In this document: piece by piece, positions 31,111 to 40,432 of the stretch | Position numbering within the stretch: position 1 is the first letter of the stretch | Layout of the letters: each line of letters begins with the position of its first letter | Assembly: GCF_023806625.1 (NCBI RefSeq) | Contig: NZ_JAMTDX010000027.1 | Location: 62,001 to 126,000, forward strand | Length of the DNA stretch: 64,000 nucleotides | Source of the DNA: Accumulibacter sp. | Lineage (GTDB): Bacteria; Pseudomonadota; Gammaproteobacteria; Burkholderiales; Rhodocyclaceae | Direction of reading: 5' to 3' | Position numbers and translations under genes: made by a program | Notes under the pieces: model-generated | What the model saw: only the letters and a program-made list of their open reading frames with translations | The model's database searches: none | Told to the model about the DNA's origin: nothing

Positions 31111-31887
31111 ATGATCATCGTCCTTTCCCCGGCCAAGACCCTCGACTACCTGACGCCGCCGACGATCGCCGACTGCACAGAGCCGGTGTTCCTCGATGAC
31201 GCCGAGGAACTGATCGGCATCCTGCGCAGGCTGTCACCGGCCGAAGTGGCCAGCCTGATGCAGATCAGTGACCCGCTCGCCACGCTCAACGCGGCGCGCT
31301 ACGCCGACTGGCGCCGGCCTTTCACTCCGGAGAACGCGAAACAGGCGGTACTGGCGTTCAACGGCGACGTCTACGAGGGCCTCGACGCCGTTTCGCTGCC
31401 GCCGGCTGATCTGCGCTTTGCCCAGGACCGCCTGCGCATCCTTTCCGGCCTCTACGGGCTGCTGCGGCCGCTCGACCTGATCCAGCCCTACCGGCTCGAG
31501 ATGGGCACGCGTCTGGCCAACGCGCGCGGTCGGGACCTCTACGCGTTCTGGGGCCGGCGGATCGGCGATGCGCTGGCTTCTGCGTTGCGCGATGGTGGTG
31601 GGCGAGTGCTCATCAACCTCGCGTCGGAGGAGTACTTCCGGGCGATCAGACCACAGGATCTGCCGACGCCGCTGATCCAGCCGGTTTTCGAAGACTGGAG
31701 CGGCGGCAGGTTCCGGGTGGTCAGCTTTCACGCCAAGCGGGCACGCGGTCTGATGGCCCGCTTCGCTGTGCTCAGCCGCCTCGCCGACGAGCATGGACTC
31801 AAGGACTTCGCGGGTGGCGGCTATGCGTACAGCAGCGAGTCGTCGACGCCTCTGCGCTGGGTCTTCCGCCGGCGCCAGAAGACCTGA
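31111..31887 (+). CDS. yaaA: Peroxide stress protein YaaA
   Basis: 258 aa, full length. [13 protein letters not shown] at the N-terminus and [24 protein letters not shown] are the family signatures. YaaA binds DNA and lowers free iron during hydrogen peroxide stress in E. coli, being part of the OxyR response there. No OxyR site could be identified here. The start of the Gcr-family gene lies 134 bases away in the opposite direction. Confidence 0.92.
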   Translation: MIIVLSPAKTLDYLTPPTIADCTEPVFLDDAEELIGILRRLSPAEVASLMQISDPLATLNAARYADWRRPFTPENAKQAVLAFNGDVYEGLDAVSLPPADLRFAQDRLRILSGLYGLLRPLDLIQPYRLEMGTRLANARGRDLYAFWGRRIGDALASALRDGGGRVLINLASEEYFRAIRPQDLPTPLIQPVFEDWSGGRFRVVSFHAKRARGLMARFAVLSRLADEHGLKDFAGGGYAYSSESSTPLRWVFRRRQKT

Positions 31888-31971
31888 GCGGGCCGCACCG
31901 GGAGCGGCGCCAGGTTTGGCGCGGGCCGGCGAATCGCTTAGAATCGCAGCCCTGCTTCGGGAGGATTGCCC

Positions 31972-33135
31972 ATGTACGGAGGACTCGTCGACTGGCCCTG
32001 GTGGGGTTATGTTGTGGCGACGCTGGTGATGACCCACCTGACCATTGCCTCGGTGACGATCTTTCTCCACCGGCATCAGGCACATCGCGCGCTCGATCTG
32101 CACCCGCTGATGGCCCATCTCTTCCGCCTCTGGCTGTGGCTGAGTACCGGCATGGTCACCCGCGAGTGGGCAGCCGTGCACCGCAAACACCACGCGCGCT
32201 GCGAGACTCGCGAGGATCCGCACAGCCCGCAGATCTACGGCATCCACCGGGTGCTCTGGCTGGGCGTCTTTCTCTACGTTCGGGAAGCCTTGAACCCGGA
32301 GACGATCGAACGCTACGGCCGCGGCACTCCCGACGACTGGATCGAGAGGCACCTGTATACGCCCTGGCACAAGCTGGGAATCGTCATCATGCTGGCCATC
32401 GACGTGCTCGTCTTCGGTGTCGTCGCCGGGCCGACGATCTGGGTCGTGCAGATCGCCTGGATCCCGTTCTGGGCGGCCGGGGTGATCAACGGTCTTGGCC
32501 ATTACTGGGGCTACCGGAACTTCAATTCGCCCGACGCGAGCACGAACCTCTGCCCCTGGGGCATCCTGATCGGCGGCGAGGAACTGCACAACAATCACCA
32601 CAGTTTCGCCACTTCGGCGCGTCTGTCGAACCGCTGGTACGAGTTCGACATCGGCTGGCTGTACATCCGTCTCCTCGCCGGAGTCGGGTTGGCGCGGGTC
32701 AAGAAGGTCGCGCCTCGCCCCCGCGTAGGGCAGCCGAGACCGGTCGTCGATTTCGATACCGTGCAGGCGGTGATCATCAACCGCTACGATGTGCTCGCCC
32801 GTTACGCCCGTTCGTTGCGCCAGATGTATCGTGACGAAGTCGGCCGGCTGCAGGACGGAAAGCGTTTCCGGGGGCTCAAGCGGTGGCTCGCTGCCGATGC
32901 GGCGTCTGTGCCGCAGGAACTGCGCGAGCGGCTGCAGGGCCTGCTCGGCGAGAGCCGTGCGCTGGCCACGGCCTACGCGATGCGCCAGGAACTGGTCGCC
33001 GTCTGGGAGCGGTCGACGGCTTCACGCGAGCAGGTGCTTCACGCACTGCAGGACTGGTGTGAGCGCGCCGAGAGTTCGGGCGTCCGGCAGTTGCAGGATC
33101 TCTCGCGGCGCCTGCGCAGCTACGTCCTGGCCTGA
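31972..33135 (+). CDS. Fatty acid desaturase (acyl-CoA/acyl-lipid delta-9 type)
   Basis: 387 aa from ATG 31972, preceded by GGGAGGATT. A membrane diiron desaturase with three histidine boxes: HRHQAH, HRKHH and HNNHH, plus two pairs of hydrophobic helices. Introduces double bonds into saturated acyl chains to keep membranes fluid, using O2. The C-terminal 120 residues after the last histidine box are helical and longer than in the minimal family. The dsbB gene starts six bases after its stop. Confidence 0.9.
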   Translation: MYGGLVDWPWWGYVVATLVMTHLTIASVTIFLHRHQAHRALDLHPLMAHLFRLWLWLSTGMVTREWAAVHRKHHARCETREDPHSPQIYGIHRVLWLGVFLYVREALNPETIERYGRGTPDDWIERHLYTPWHKLGIVIMLAIDVLVFGVVAGPTIWVVQIAWIPFWAAGVINGLGHYWGYRNFNSPDASTNLCPWGILIGGEELHNNHHSFATSARLSNRWYEFDIGWLYIRLLAGVGLARVKKVAPRPRVGQPRPVVDFDTVQAVIINRYDVLARYARSLRQMYRDEVGRLQDGKRFRGLKRWLAADAASVPQELRERLQGLLGESRALATAYAMRQELVAVWERSTASREQVLHALQDWCERAESSGVRQLQDLSRRLRSYVLA

Positions 33136-33141
33136 GCGGCG

Positions 33142-33648
33142 GTGCTGACGCAGTCCCTGGCGCGCGCCGCCTTTGCCCTGCTCGCGGTGATCACGCTCGC
33201 GCTGAACGCGGCCGGGTTGCTGATCGGCGAGTGGTTCCGCGTGCAGCCGTGCCCGTTGTGCATCTTCCAGCGCCTGCTCTACCTGCTGATTACCGTGCTC
33301 GCGCTGGCCGGCGCGCTGCTTCCCGGATGGCGACGGCTGTGGGCTCTGCTGCTCGGCCTCGTCGCGGCCGGTGGTCTGGCGACCGCCGCCTACCAGAGCT
33401 GGCTGCAGTTCTTCCCCGATCCGGCGCTCGACTGTGGATTCGGCGAACCGACACGGATCGAGCAGATCGTCGACTGGTTCGGCGTCCGCTGGCCGGCGCT
33501 GTTCATGGCCACGGGATTCTGTTCGAGCCAGGACTGGGTGTTCCTCGGCCTGACCATCGCCAACTGGTCATTCTTCAGTTTCCTTTTCCTGCTTGCCACG
33601 GCCGTGTGGCTACTGGCCGCACGCCCGGTGCCGCGCCGTCCAGCCTGA
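33142..33648 (+). CDS. dsbB: Disulfide bond formation protein DsbB
   Basis: 168 aa, four membrane helices. It reoxidises DsbA and passes electrons to quinone. The first periplasmic loop has CPLC (Cys37/Cys40) and the second has Cys98 and Cys127, the four catalytic cysteines at the usual spacing. Start GTG 33142 (mature N-terminus MLTQSLARAAF); it is six bases downstream of the desaturase, so probably co-transcribed. No dsbA is nearby. Confidence 0.93.
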   Translation: MLTQSLARAAFALLAVITLALNAAGLLIGEWFRVQPCPLCIFQRLLYLLITVLALAGALLPGWRRLWALLLGLVAAGGLATAAYQSWLQFFPDPALDCGFGEPTRIEQIVDWFGVRWPALFMATGFCSSQDWVFLGLTIANWSFFSFLFLLATAVWLLAARPVPRRPA

Positions 33649-33680
33649 CGGCTTCGCCAGCGCGGCAGGAGCGCCCGGGC

Positions 33681-34142
33681 TCAGCCGTGGCCGGTGCTGC
33701 CGAAGCCCGAGTCGCCGCGCGAGGTAGCGGCGAATTCCTCGACGACGTTGAACGAAACCTGGAGGACGGGGACGACGACCAGCTGCGCGAGGCGGTCGAG
33801 CGGCTGGAGAACGAACGCTTCGCTGCCGCGGTTCCAGGTCGAGACGATGATCTCGCCCTGATAGTCCGAGTCGATCAGACCGACGAGGTTGCCGAGGACG
33901 ATCCCGTGCCGGTGGCCAAGCCCGGAGCGCGGCAGGATCAGCGCGGCTAGTCCGGGGTCGGACAGGTGGATGGCGATGCCGGTCGGGACCAGTCGCGTGT
34001 CGCCAGGCTCGAGGCGCAGCGGCCCGTCGATGCACGCGCGCAGGTCGAGGCCCGCCGAGCCCGGCGTGGCGTACTGCGGCGGGTTGTCGCGCAGACGCGG
34101 GTCGAGCAGACGGACGTCGATTCGGCGACGCATCGCGTTCAT
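33681..34142 (-). CDS. dut: Deoxyuridine 5'-triphosphate nucleotidohydrolase
   Basis: 153 aa from ATG 34142, which overlaps the coaBC stop as ATGA. All five dUTPase motifs are present in order: [38 protein letters not shown] and [10 protein letters not shown]. The trimeric enzyme hydrolyses dUTP to dUMP, keeping uracil out of DNA. The coaBC-dut order is the common proteobacterial arrangement. Confidence 0.95.
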   Translation of the reverse strand: MNAMRRRIDVRLLDPRLRDNPPQYATPGSAGLDLRACIDGPLRLEPGDTRLVPTGIAIHLSDPGLAALILPRSGLGHRHGIVLGNLVGLIDSDYQGEIIVSTWNRGSEAFVLQPLDRLAQLVVVPVLQVSFNVVEEFAATSRGDSGFGSTGHG

Positions 34143-35335
34143 CGGCGCCGCTCGAGCAGCTGGCCGATCCGTTCGACGAGCTGCCGGGCGAGCTGCAGTT
34201 TCGATGCGGGTGGCAGCGGATGCTGGCCTTCGTCGTCGAAGAGGATCAGCCGGTTGCTGTCCCCGGCGAAGCCGTCCTGGATCAGGTTGCCGGCGATCAG
34301 CGGGATCTTCTTGCTGCGCCGCTTGCTCTCGGCGTACTCGGCGAGCCGTTCGCTCTCCGCGGCGAAACCGACGCAGAGCGGCGGGTCGGGCAGTGCCGCG
34401 ACCTCGGCGAGGATGTCCGGATTGAGCACGAGGTCGATCGTCGGCGCCTGCGCTTGCCCACCCTTCTTGATCTTTTCGGTGAGCGGCCGGGCTGGCCGGT
34501 AATCGGCGACCGCGGCCACGGCGACGAAGACGTCGGCGTCGCGGACATGGCGATGAACCGCTGCGTGCATCTCGAGCGCGCTGGTCACCGGGACACGCGT
34601 GACTCCGGGCGGGCAGGCGAGGCTGACCGGTCCGGAGACGAGAGTGACCTCGGCGCCGGCTTCGCGCGCCGCGCGGGCGATCGCGTAGCCCATCCTGCCG
34701 GACGACAGGTTGGTGATCCCGCGCACCGGGTCGATCGCCTCGAAAGTCGGCCCCGCGGTGAGCAGCACGCGCCTGCCGGCGAGCCGCTTCGGCTGGAAGT
34801 GGGCGACGAGTTCGGCGACGATCTCCGCGGGTTCGAGCATTCGTCCCGGTCCCGATTCGCCACAGGCCTGGTCGCCCGACGCCGGTCCGAGGATCACGAC
34901 GCCGTCGCCACGCAGCGTCGCGACGTTGCGGCGGGTCGCCGGGTTTTCCCACATCTGGCGGTTCATCGCCGGCGCGACGAGCAGCGGACAGTCGCGGGCC
35001 AGCGCGAGCGTGCTGAGCAGGTCGTCGGCGAGTCCGTGGGCCAGTTTGGCGAGGAAGTCCGCCGAGGCGGGGGCGACGAGCAGCGTGTGCGCCTCGCGCG
35101 AGAGATCGATGTGGGCCATGTTGCTGGCCACCCGCGGATCCCACTGATCGCTGAACACGGGCTTTCCCGAGAGCGCCTGGAAGGTGACCGGGGTCACGAA
35201 ATGCGTCGCCGCATCGCTCATCACCACCTGCACCGACGCCCCTTCTGCGCGCAACAGGCGGACGAGCTCGGCAGCCTTGTAGGCGGCGATGCCTCCGGTC
35301 ACGCCGAGGACGATTCGTTTGCCAGCGAGTTCCAT
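34139..35335 (-). CDS. coaBC: Bifunctional phosphopantothenoylcysteine decarboxylase / phosphopantothenate-cysteine ligase
   Basis: 398 aa from ATG 35335 ([20 protein letters not shown]). Two steps of coenzyme A synthesis. The N-terminal FMN decarboxylase domain has [16 protein letters not shown], the [20 protein letters not shown] loop and [11 protein letters not shown]; the CoaB domain begins near residue 185 with [30 protein letters not shown] and the KIKK strand [14 protein letters not shown]. The frame extends upstream but without homology. Confidence 0.95.
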   Translation of the reverse strand: MELAGKRIVLGVTGGIAAYKAAELVRLLRAEGASVQVVMSDAATHFVTPVTFQALSGKPVFSDQWDPRVASNMAHIDLSREAHTLLVAPASADFLAKLAHGLADDLLSTLALARDCPLLVAPAMNRQMWENPATRRNVATLRGDGVVILGPASGDQACGESGPGRMLEPAEIVAELVAHFQPKRLAGRRVLLTAGPTFEAIDPVRGITNLSSGRMGYAIARAAREAGAEVTLVSGPVSLACPPGVTRVPVTSALEMHAAVHRHVRDADVFVAVAAVADYRPARPLTEKIKKGGQAQAPTIDLVLNPDILAEVAALPDPPLCVGFAAESERLAEYAESKRRSKKIPLIAGNLIQDGFAGDSNRLILFDDEGQHPLPPASKLQLARQLVERIGQLLERRR

Positions 35336-35584
35336 CTTCAGGCTCCGTGCGCCCGATCCGCGAATGCCAGAGCGCATTCTACCCGACCGCGCACGGGCAG
35401 CGGGTGGTGCCCAGTCTCGACGGCGCGCTGCGCAGACCGCCGCTCCGCGCTGTCGGGGCGGGACGATTTCGGTGGTCATCGGCGACGCGGTGTGGCGGCA
35501 CACTCTGCCTGTACGGACGCGAGCGTGCAAGTTCGCTAGAATGGCCGGCCTGGGGTGTGGGGTATCGATCGGGAGGAATTGCCG

Positions 35585-36262
35585 ATGGCGATCAGCGACT
35601 GGCCGGAGGACGAGCGACCGCGCGAAAGACTGCTCGCTCACGGGTCGGCGGCCCTGTCGGACGCCGAGTTGCTGGCCATCTTCCTGCGTGTCGGCAGCAA
35701 GGGCAGGACGGCCGTCGACCTGGGCCGCGAGCTCATCACCCGCTTTGGCGGCGTGAGCCGCCTGCTCTCGGCGAGCGCGAGCGAACTCGCCGCGGTGCAC
35801 GGAATCGGTCCGGCCAAGTACGCGCAGTTGCAGGCGGTCCTCGAGATGGCGCGGCGTGCCCTCGGCGAAGAGATGCGTCGCGGGATCGCCTTCGCCTCGC
35901 CGGGGTCGGTGCGCGACTACCTGCGTCTCCACCTCGCGGGGCTGGAGCACGAAGTGTTCTTCGCGCTCTGGCTCGACGCCCAGAACAGGCTGATCGTCGC
36001 CGAGGAACTCTTCCGTGGCAGTCTCACGCAGACCAGCGTCTATCCGCGCGAGGTGGTCAAGAGGGCGCTGCATCACAACGCCGCGGCGGTCGTCCTCGCG
36101 CACAACCATCCCTCGGGGGTCGCCGAACCCTCCCGGGCCGACGAACTGCTGACCAGCGAACTCAAGCAGGTGCTCGCGCTCGTCGAAGTCCGCGTACTCG
36201 ACCACTTCATCGTCGCAGCGCAGTCGCCGCCCCTGTCATTCGCCGAGCGCGGGCTGCTCTGA
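35585..36262 (+). CDS. radC: RadC/JAB-domain family protein
   Basis: 225 aa from ATG 35585, preceded by CGGGAGGAATT. A helix-hairpin-helix N-terminal part ([17 protein letters not shown]) and a C-terminal JAB/MPN metalloprotease-like domain with [15 protein letters not shown] and the metal motif [15 protein letters not shown]. Despite the name there is no proven role in radiation repair; the domain suggests a Zn-dependent hydrolase linked to DNA metabolism. It is divergent from coaBC and upstream of rpmBG. Confidence 0.9.
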   Translation: MAISDWPEDERPRERLLAHGSAALSDAELLAIFLRVGSKGRTAVDLGRELITRFGGVSRLLSASASELAAVHGIGPAKYAQLQAVLEMARRALGEEMRRGIAFASPGSVRDYLRLHLAGLEHEVFFALWLDAQNRLIVAEELFRGSLTQTSVYPREVVKRALHHNAAAVVLAHNHPSGVAEPSRADELLTSELKQVLALVEVRVLDHFIVAAQSPPLSFAERGLL

Positions 36263-36338
36263 CTGGCGAAGGCACCGCACGGCTCGGGTAAAGCGCTGTC
36301 GGCAGCCGGTGCGGTAGCGATCGGACGACCGAAAGCGC

Positions 36339-36368
36339 TTGAAACGACCCGCTTCGATCGGCTAGAAT
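36339..36368 (+). promoter_or_regulatory. Predicted sigma-70 promoter of rpmBG
   Basis: TTGAAA (36339-36344) and TAGAAT (36363-36368) are separated by 18 bases, 36 bases before the rpmB ATG. A similar tcgctagaat / cgcttagaat box precedes radC and the desaturase gene, indicating the local -10 style. Confidence 0.55.
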
Positions 36369-36404
36369 CGCGCGCTTCACATCGCCGCAACAGGAGTAGC
36401 CGTC

Positions 36405-36638
36405 ATGGCGCGTGTTTGTCAGGTCACGGGCAAGGGCCCGATGGTGGGGAAGAACGTTTCCCACGCCAACAACAGAACGAAGCGCCGCTTCCTTCCGAAC
36501 CTCCAGTCGCGCCGCTTCTGGGTCGAAAGCGAGAAGCGCTGGGTGCGGCTGCGCGTTTCCAGCGCTGCGCTGCGCACGATCGACCGCAACGGAATCGATG
36601 TGGTGCTCGCCGAACTGCGCGCACGCGGCGAGATCTGA
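36405..36638 (+). CDS. rpmB: 50S ribosomal protein L28
   Basis: 77 aa. [33 protein letters not shown] is the standard L28 N-terminus, and [15 protein letters not shown] the C-terminal half. Binds 23S rRNA in the large subunit. It has AACAGGAGTAGCC as ribosome site, and rpmG follows after 14 bases, as in most proteobacteria. Confidence 0.97.
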   Translation: MARVCQVTGKGPMVGKNVSHANNRTKRRFLPNLQSRRFWVESEKRWVRLRVSSAALRTIDRNGIDVVLAELRARGEI

Positions 36639-36652
36639 GAGGAGGGTCAGCC

Positions 36653-36808
36653 ATGCGTGACAAGATCAAGCTCGAGTCGACCGCCGGTACCGGCCACTTC
36701 TACACGACGACCAAGAACAAGAAGACGATGCCCGGCAAGATGGAGATCAAGAAGTACGATCCCAAAGCTCGCAAGCACGTCATCTACAAGGAAATCAAGC
36801 TCCGCTGA
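36653..36808 (+). CDS. rpmG: 50S ribosomal protein L33
   Basis: 51 aa from ATG 36653 with a strong GAGAGGAGGG site. Short basic protein with the family stretches [19 protein letters not shown] and [14 protein letters not shown]. It lacks the zinc-binding Cys pairs, so it is the C-minus type that works without zinc. Confidence 0.96.
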   Translation: MRDKIKLESTAGTGHFYTTTKNKKTMPGKMEIKKYDPKARKHVIYKEIKLR

Positions 36809-36823
36809 CGGTCTTCGTCAGCG
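36803..36823 (+). terminator. Hairpin at the end of rpmG
   Basis: CGCTGACG and CGTCAGCG form a perfect 8-bp stem around a GTCTT loop, with the rpmG stop codon inside the left arm. No T tract follows, so it may act as a transcript-end stabiliser rather than a classic Rho-independent terminator. Confidence 0.5.
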
Positions 36824-36907
36824 TCACTCCACGCGGGTCGCCGAGGCGCAGCTTCCGACGCACGTGCATGCCCTCTGCGTCTTGGCTTCCTCTCCCACGA
36901 GGTGAGG

Positions 36908-37987
36908 CTACTGCGCAGCCTCGACCAGACGACGGGCCCTGACGCCCCTGGCGAGGGTGTCCAGGACAGCCACTGAATCCTCCCAGCCGAGGCAGGCGTC
37001 GGTGATGCTCTTGCCGTACTCGAGCGGCTGGCCCGGCACGAGATCCTGCCGTCCTTCGGCGAGGTGCGACTCGATCATCATCCCGATGACCCGTTTCTCT
37101 CCCGCGGCGAGCTGATCCGCCGTGTCCTCGACGACCGCGATCTGTTGCTTGAAACGCTTGTTGCTGTTGGCGTGCGAGGCATCGATCATCAGGCGGGCGG
37201 CCAGACCGGCGCTGGCAATCTCCCGGCATGCCGATTCGACGTGCGCCGCGTCGAAATTCGGTTCCCGGCCGCCGCGAAGAATCACGTGACAGTCCTCGTT
37301 GCCGCCTGTTGACACGATCGCCGAATGTCCGGCCTTGGTCACCGAGAGGAAGTGGTGCGGCGATTGCGCCGCACGGATCGCGTCGATGGCGATGCGGATG
37401 TTGCCGTCAGTCCCGTTCTTGAAGCCGACCGGGCAGGACAGGCCCGAAGCGAGTTCGCGGTGCACCTGCGATTCGGTCGTCCGGGCGCCGATCGCTCCCC
37501 AGGCGATCAGGTCGGCGGTGTACTGGGGCGTGATCGTGTCGAGGAATTCGGTCGCGCAGGGCAGGCCCATGTCGTTGATTTCGAGCAGCAGACCCCTGGC
37601 GAGGCGCAGACCTTCGTTGATCCGGAAGCTGTTGTCGAGGCGGGGATCGTTGATCAGGCCTTTCCAGCCGACTGTCGTGCGGGGTTTTTCGAAATAGACG
37701 CGCATCACGACCAGCAGGTCCTGCTCGAGGCGCCGGGCTTCCTTGTGCAGCCTGGTCGCGTATTCGACGGCCGAATCCACGTCGTGAATCGAACAGGGCC
37801 CGATGACCACCAGCAGGCGGTCGTCGGCACCGTGGAGGATTCGGTGAATGGCTTGCCGCGTGTTGTAGGTCGTCAGTGCCGCACGGACGCCGACCGGGAA
37901 CTCACGGAACACGTGCGCCGGCGGGACGAGTTCCTTGATCTCCCTGATCCGTACGTCGTCGGTGTTCGGTTTGCTCTGCAAGGACAT
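36908..37987 (-). CDS. 3-deoxy-7-phosphoheptulonate synthase (DAHP synthase, class I)
   Basis: 359 aa. First step of the shikimate pathway: condenses PEP with erythrose-4-phosphate. AroF/G/H-type motifs: VVIGPCSIHD, RVYFEKPRTTVGWKGLINDP, IGARTTESQVHRELASGLS, GFKNGTDG, and the metal site DASHANSNK. Which aromatic amino acid inhibits it cannot be decided by eye, so no AroF/G/H letter is given. It is transcribed toward rpmG. Confidence 0.93.
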   Translation of the reverse strand: MSLQSKPNTDDVRIREIKELVPPAHVFREFPVGVRAALTTYNTRQAIHRILHGADDRLLVVIGPCSIHDVDSAVEYATRLHKEARRLEQDLLVVMRVYFEKPRTTVGWKGLINDPRLDNSFRINEGLRLARGLLLEINDMGLPCATEFLDTITPQYTADLIAWGAIGARTTESQVHRELASGLSCPVGFKNGTDGNIRIAIDAIRAAQSPHHFLSVTKAGHSAIVSTGGNEDCHVILRGGREPNFDAAHVESACREIASAGLAARLMIDASHANSNKRFKQQIAVVEDTADQLAAGEKRVIGMMIESHLAEGRQDLVPGQPLEYGKSITDACLGWEDSVAVLDTLARGVRARRLVEAAQ

Positions 37988-38353
37988 GCTCCGCTCTCCG
38001 GAGTTGCGGCCCGATTCGGCCAGAGGCGAGATTCTAATGGAAATGCCGGCCGGCAGCGCGGCGCCGGCAGTGGCCGCAGCCTGCGTGTACCCTTGTCCGA
38101 CGGTCTTGCTTCAGACGACAGGGAATGCGCTCGAACGATCTCCGTCATGCTGGCAGGATGCCCAGCAGATCTCTTGCTGTGAGCGGCGGAAAGTCCGCGA
38201 CATGAACCTCGTCAGCTGTGCTGACACACCGCTTCGCCTTCTGGCTGGCTTCCCGCCGTCGTGCCTGCCTGACAAGGCTGCTCTGGAGATCCTCACGCGG
38301 CGGAAATCGGGCCGGGCAAAAGTCGATCGCGGAATATGGGCCTTGACCGAGTA
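37988..38353. other. Intergenic region between DAHP synthase and tRNA-Asn
   Basis: About 365 bases. Short open frames exist on both strands but none has a ribosome site plus family sense. It must carry the promoter of the DAHP synthase gene. I see no repeat or RNA gene. Confidence 0.35.
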
Positions 38354-38382
38354 TTGACGAAGAGCCGTGGAATTACTAAACT
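38354..38382 (+). promoter_or_regulatory. Predicted promoter of tRNA-Asn
   Basis: TTGACG (38354-38359), a 17-base spacer and TAAACT (38377-38382), 14 bases before the mature 5' end of the tRNA. Confidence 0.5.
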
Positions 38383-38396
38383 GCGCAGCCTCGCGT

Positions 38397-38472
38397 TCCT
38401 CGATAGCTCAGTCGGTAGAGCGACGGACTGTTAATCCGCAGGTCCCTGGTTCGAGCCCAGGTCGGGGAGCCA
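38397..38472 (+). tRNA. tRNA-Asn (anticodon GTT)
   Basis: 76 bases including an encoded CCA (38470-38472). The acceptor stem pairs 38397-38403 (TCCTCGA) with 38462-38468 (TCGGGGA) through one G-T pair; the D arm contains AGCTCAGTCGGTAGAGC, the anticodon arm CGGACTGTTAATCCG and the T arm CCTGGTTCGAGCCCAGG. Discriminator base G. It marks the point where core genes give way to mobile and defence genes, so it is a likely integration site, although I could not find a repeated copy of its 3' end inside the window. Confidence 0.96.
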
Positions 38473-38517
38473 AAGAATCAGATACTTAGCCTCCGTCACA
38501 GGCCGGGCTTTTTTTCT

Positions 38518-38538
38518 GGGCTAGCACCGGGCTAGCAC
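38518..38538 (+). repeat. Short tandem repeat next to tRNA-Asn
   Basis: GGGCTAGCAC occurs twice with an 11-base period (38518-38527 and 38529-38538), 45 bases after the tRNA. It could be a relic of an attachment site or recombinase binding arm; there is no integrase gene beside it. Confidence 0.4.
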
Positions 38539-38709
38539 GCCGAGGAAAAAACAGCCCTCGTGGTCTGGCAGAACGCCCGCCAGGTAGGAGCGCTGACGCC
38601 ATCCTTTCGGCCATCGGAATCATCAGGACGAGCACGGCCTTTCCATCCTGAGCGCTGGCCACAATCGCCGCCGGTCACCATCACCGTGTTGGCGTAGGTC
38701 TCGCCGCCG

Positions 38710-39233
38710 TTGGCCGCGAGCGCCACTGCGGTCCGGTCGCTGTCAGACTCAGGCGCCAAGGCCCGGCAGTACCACGCGGTCAAGGAGGCGCACTTGGCGC
38801 ACCTCATCAAGATCGACCTCGAGAGCGAGCTTTTCAGCTTCAGCATCGACGAGCAGCGCCAACGTCACCTGGAGCGGCTGGACGGCAAGCTGCTGCTGGT
38901 AACCAACACCGACGCGCCGGCTGCCGAGGTGATCAGCCGCTACAAGAGCCTGGCTGACATCGAGCGCGGGTTCAGGACGCTCAACAGCGATATCGAGATC
39001 GGGCCGATGTACCACCGGCTGCCGCGGCGCATCCGAGCGCACGCGCTGATCAGCTTCATGGCGCTGATCCTGCACCGGGTGCTGCGCATGCGGCTGAAGA
39101 ACCCCCAACCGCGAGGAGTCCCCCGCACGGCTGCTGGAAGCCCTCAAGCGCGTCCAGCAGCAGGCCGCCACCACCGCCGACGGCCAAGTGGTGCGCGGTG
39201 TGACCAAACTCGCCCAGCAGCAAAAGGGACTGC
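38710..39233 (+). pseudogene. IS1634-type (IS4 superfamily) transposase remnant
   Basis: From about 38750 the frame encodes the C-terminal third of an IS1634-like transposase: LAHLIKIDLESELFSFSID, LLLVTNTDAPAAEVISRYKSLADIERGFRTL and the highly conserved RLPRRIRAHALISFMALILHRVLRMRL. The catalytic Glu region (YKSLADIERGF) is present but the N-terminal catalytic part is missing. At about 39110 the frame shifts by one base; the sequence continues as EESPARLLEALKRVQQQAA up to about 39230 and then stops matching, so the 3' end is lost too. The DUF5681 cassette abuts it directly. Confidence 0.8.
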
Positions 39234-39599
39234 CTATCCCTCGTTGCGCGCCACCGGCCGGAACACGTTGCCAGGCAAGCTCTTCATCACGTCGTCCAAC
39301 GCGCTCTTGTTGCCGAGTTTGGAAGGCAGCATCGACGCCTTCAGCGCCAGCGCGTCCAGTTCCGTGCCGCAGTAGGTCACACCGTTCTCGGTTCGCGGCC
39401 TCTCGGTCGGCTTCATCGGCACCAGCAGGATGAGGAAGTCACCGCGCGCTTTCGCTTCGTCAACCTGCCGCCGGTATTCCGCCCATTCCTCTGCCGGGGC
39501 AGCGCTCGCCGGCTCACGTAGCATGCAGATGGGTTGCCGTGACTTGGGCAGCAGCACGTCTTCCAGTCGTGCCAGGCGACGTTGGAGGGCGGCACTCAC
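39234..39599 (-). CDS. Protein of unknown function in a mobile cassette (third gene)
   Basis: 121 aa starting at GTG 39599, which overlaps the previous stop as GTGA. N-terminal helix (SAALQRRLARLEDVLLP), then PAEEWAEYRRQVDEAKARGDFLILLVPMKP and a C-terminal ALKASMLPSKLGNKSALDDVMKSLPGNVF. No known domain. It overlaps a DUF5681 gene, and such trios are seen in integrated elements of proteobacteria. A longer ATG-started reading exists only inside the neighbouring gene and is not supported. Confidence 0.6.
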   Translation of the reverse strand: MSAALQRRLARLEDVLLPKSRQPICMLREPASAAPAEEWAEYRRQVDEAKARGDFLILLVPMKPTERPRTENGVTYCGTELDALALKASMLPSKLGNKSALDDVMKSLPGNVFRPVARNEG

Positions 39600-40030
39600 T
39601 TGCTGGCCTCCAGGGCAGAGATGCGTTGCTCCAGTTCCTGCGTCTCCAGCGCCTTGCGCCGCGCCTCGACGATCCCCGACAGCGTCGCCGCCTCTCCGGG
39701 CAGAAGGTCGCCGGCAGCAACGGCCTGCAGGATGGCAGCCTGAGCCTGAGCGACGCCTTCCGCAGACCCCGTGTCGGGCAGACACAGGAAGATCGGGCGC
39801 TCCTTCGCCACCGGAACCAGACGCTCGATGACCAGCCGTGCGGCGCTGATGTCACCTTCTTTCGCGAGATCCACCACCTTTCTGGCGATCGCATCGGCGC
39901 CTTCCTCCATCGCCGCCAGAGCGACCAGTGTCACCCGATTCCGGCTTCCTCTGGGTCGGCCCTTGGGATTACCGGACTGGCCCGGCTTCCAGCCGGGACG
40001 CAGGTTTGCAGTTGGCGTCGTCTCGCTCAT
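39596..40030 (-). CDS. DUF5681 domain protein
   Basis: 144 aa. The N-terminal motif WKPGQSGNPKGRPRGSRN (residues 13-30) is the DUF5681 signature, an AT-hook-like basic stretch found in prophage and mobile-element proteins near terminase or recombinase genes. The remainder is helical, ending in a coiled-coil-like RKALETQELEQRISALEAS. Start and stop overlap both neighbours (ATGA and GTGA). DNA binding is plausible but not shown. Confidence 0.75.
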   Translation of the reverse strand: MSETTPTANLRPGWKPGQSGNPKGRPRGSRNRVTLVALAAMEEGADAIARKVVDLAKEGDISAARLVIERLVPVAKERPIFLCLPDTGSAEGVAQAQAAILQAVAAGDLLPGEAATLSGIVEARRKALETQELEQRISALEASK

Positions 40031-40323
40031 TCCTTGTACCTCGACGGTGTTTCTTCAATGCTCGGTTCTTCCGTGACGCTCACGAAACCGTACCTCCGTC
40101 CAATCTCAGACCAGGCACGTTGCGCCGCATGCCGGGCGGGCTCGGACGCTTCGACGCGCCCCAGTATCGTCAGCAGTGCCCGCAGCGGCGCGTTCTCCTC
40201 ATCGCCGATGGCGTCGATCGCGGCGCAGCTGTCCCGTTGGCGCTGCGCGCGCTTACGCTCGGCGGCGGTCATCGGATGGTCACCTTTGAGCGGTCGGCCT
40301 CTCTGCTTCGTGATAGTCACCAT
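40027..40323 (-). CDS. Small protein of unknown function in a mobile cassette (first gene)
   Basis: 98 aa. N-terminus TKQRGRPLKGDHPMTAAERKRAQRQR is basic and rich in Arg/Lys, like plasmid or phage DNA-binding proteins; an acidic helical part follows. Its stop overlaps the DUF5681 start. It is the first gene of the three-gene unit; about 110 bases separate it from the end of brxA. Confidence 0.6.
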   Translation of the reverse strand: MVTITKQRGRPLKGDHPMTAAERKRAQRQRDSCAAIDAIGDEENAPLRALLTILGRVEASEPARHAAQRAWSEIGRRYGFVSVTEEPSIEETPSRYKE

Positions 40324-40432
40324 TTGCTCCGATTTTACTCTTTTTCGTGACCATCACTTTATAGTCAAGTGAAGCCCCATCCAGAACGTGTGTCCTCGCT
40401 CGGCAGTCCTTACACCAAGGGCGATCCTCGCC

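Noticed and set aside
29252-31114. 620-codon open frame on the plus strand
   Set aside because: Antisense to the Gcr-family gene, whose minus-strand protein has clear membrane helices and family matches.
38487-38515. Rho-independent terminator after tRNA-Asn
   Set aside because: A T tract is present, but only a 4-bp stem can be drawn and it ends five bases before the T tract, so support is too weak.
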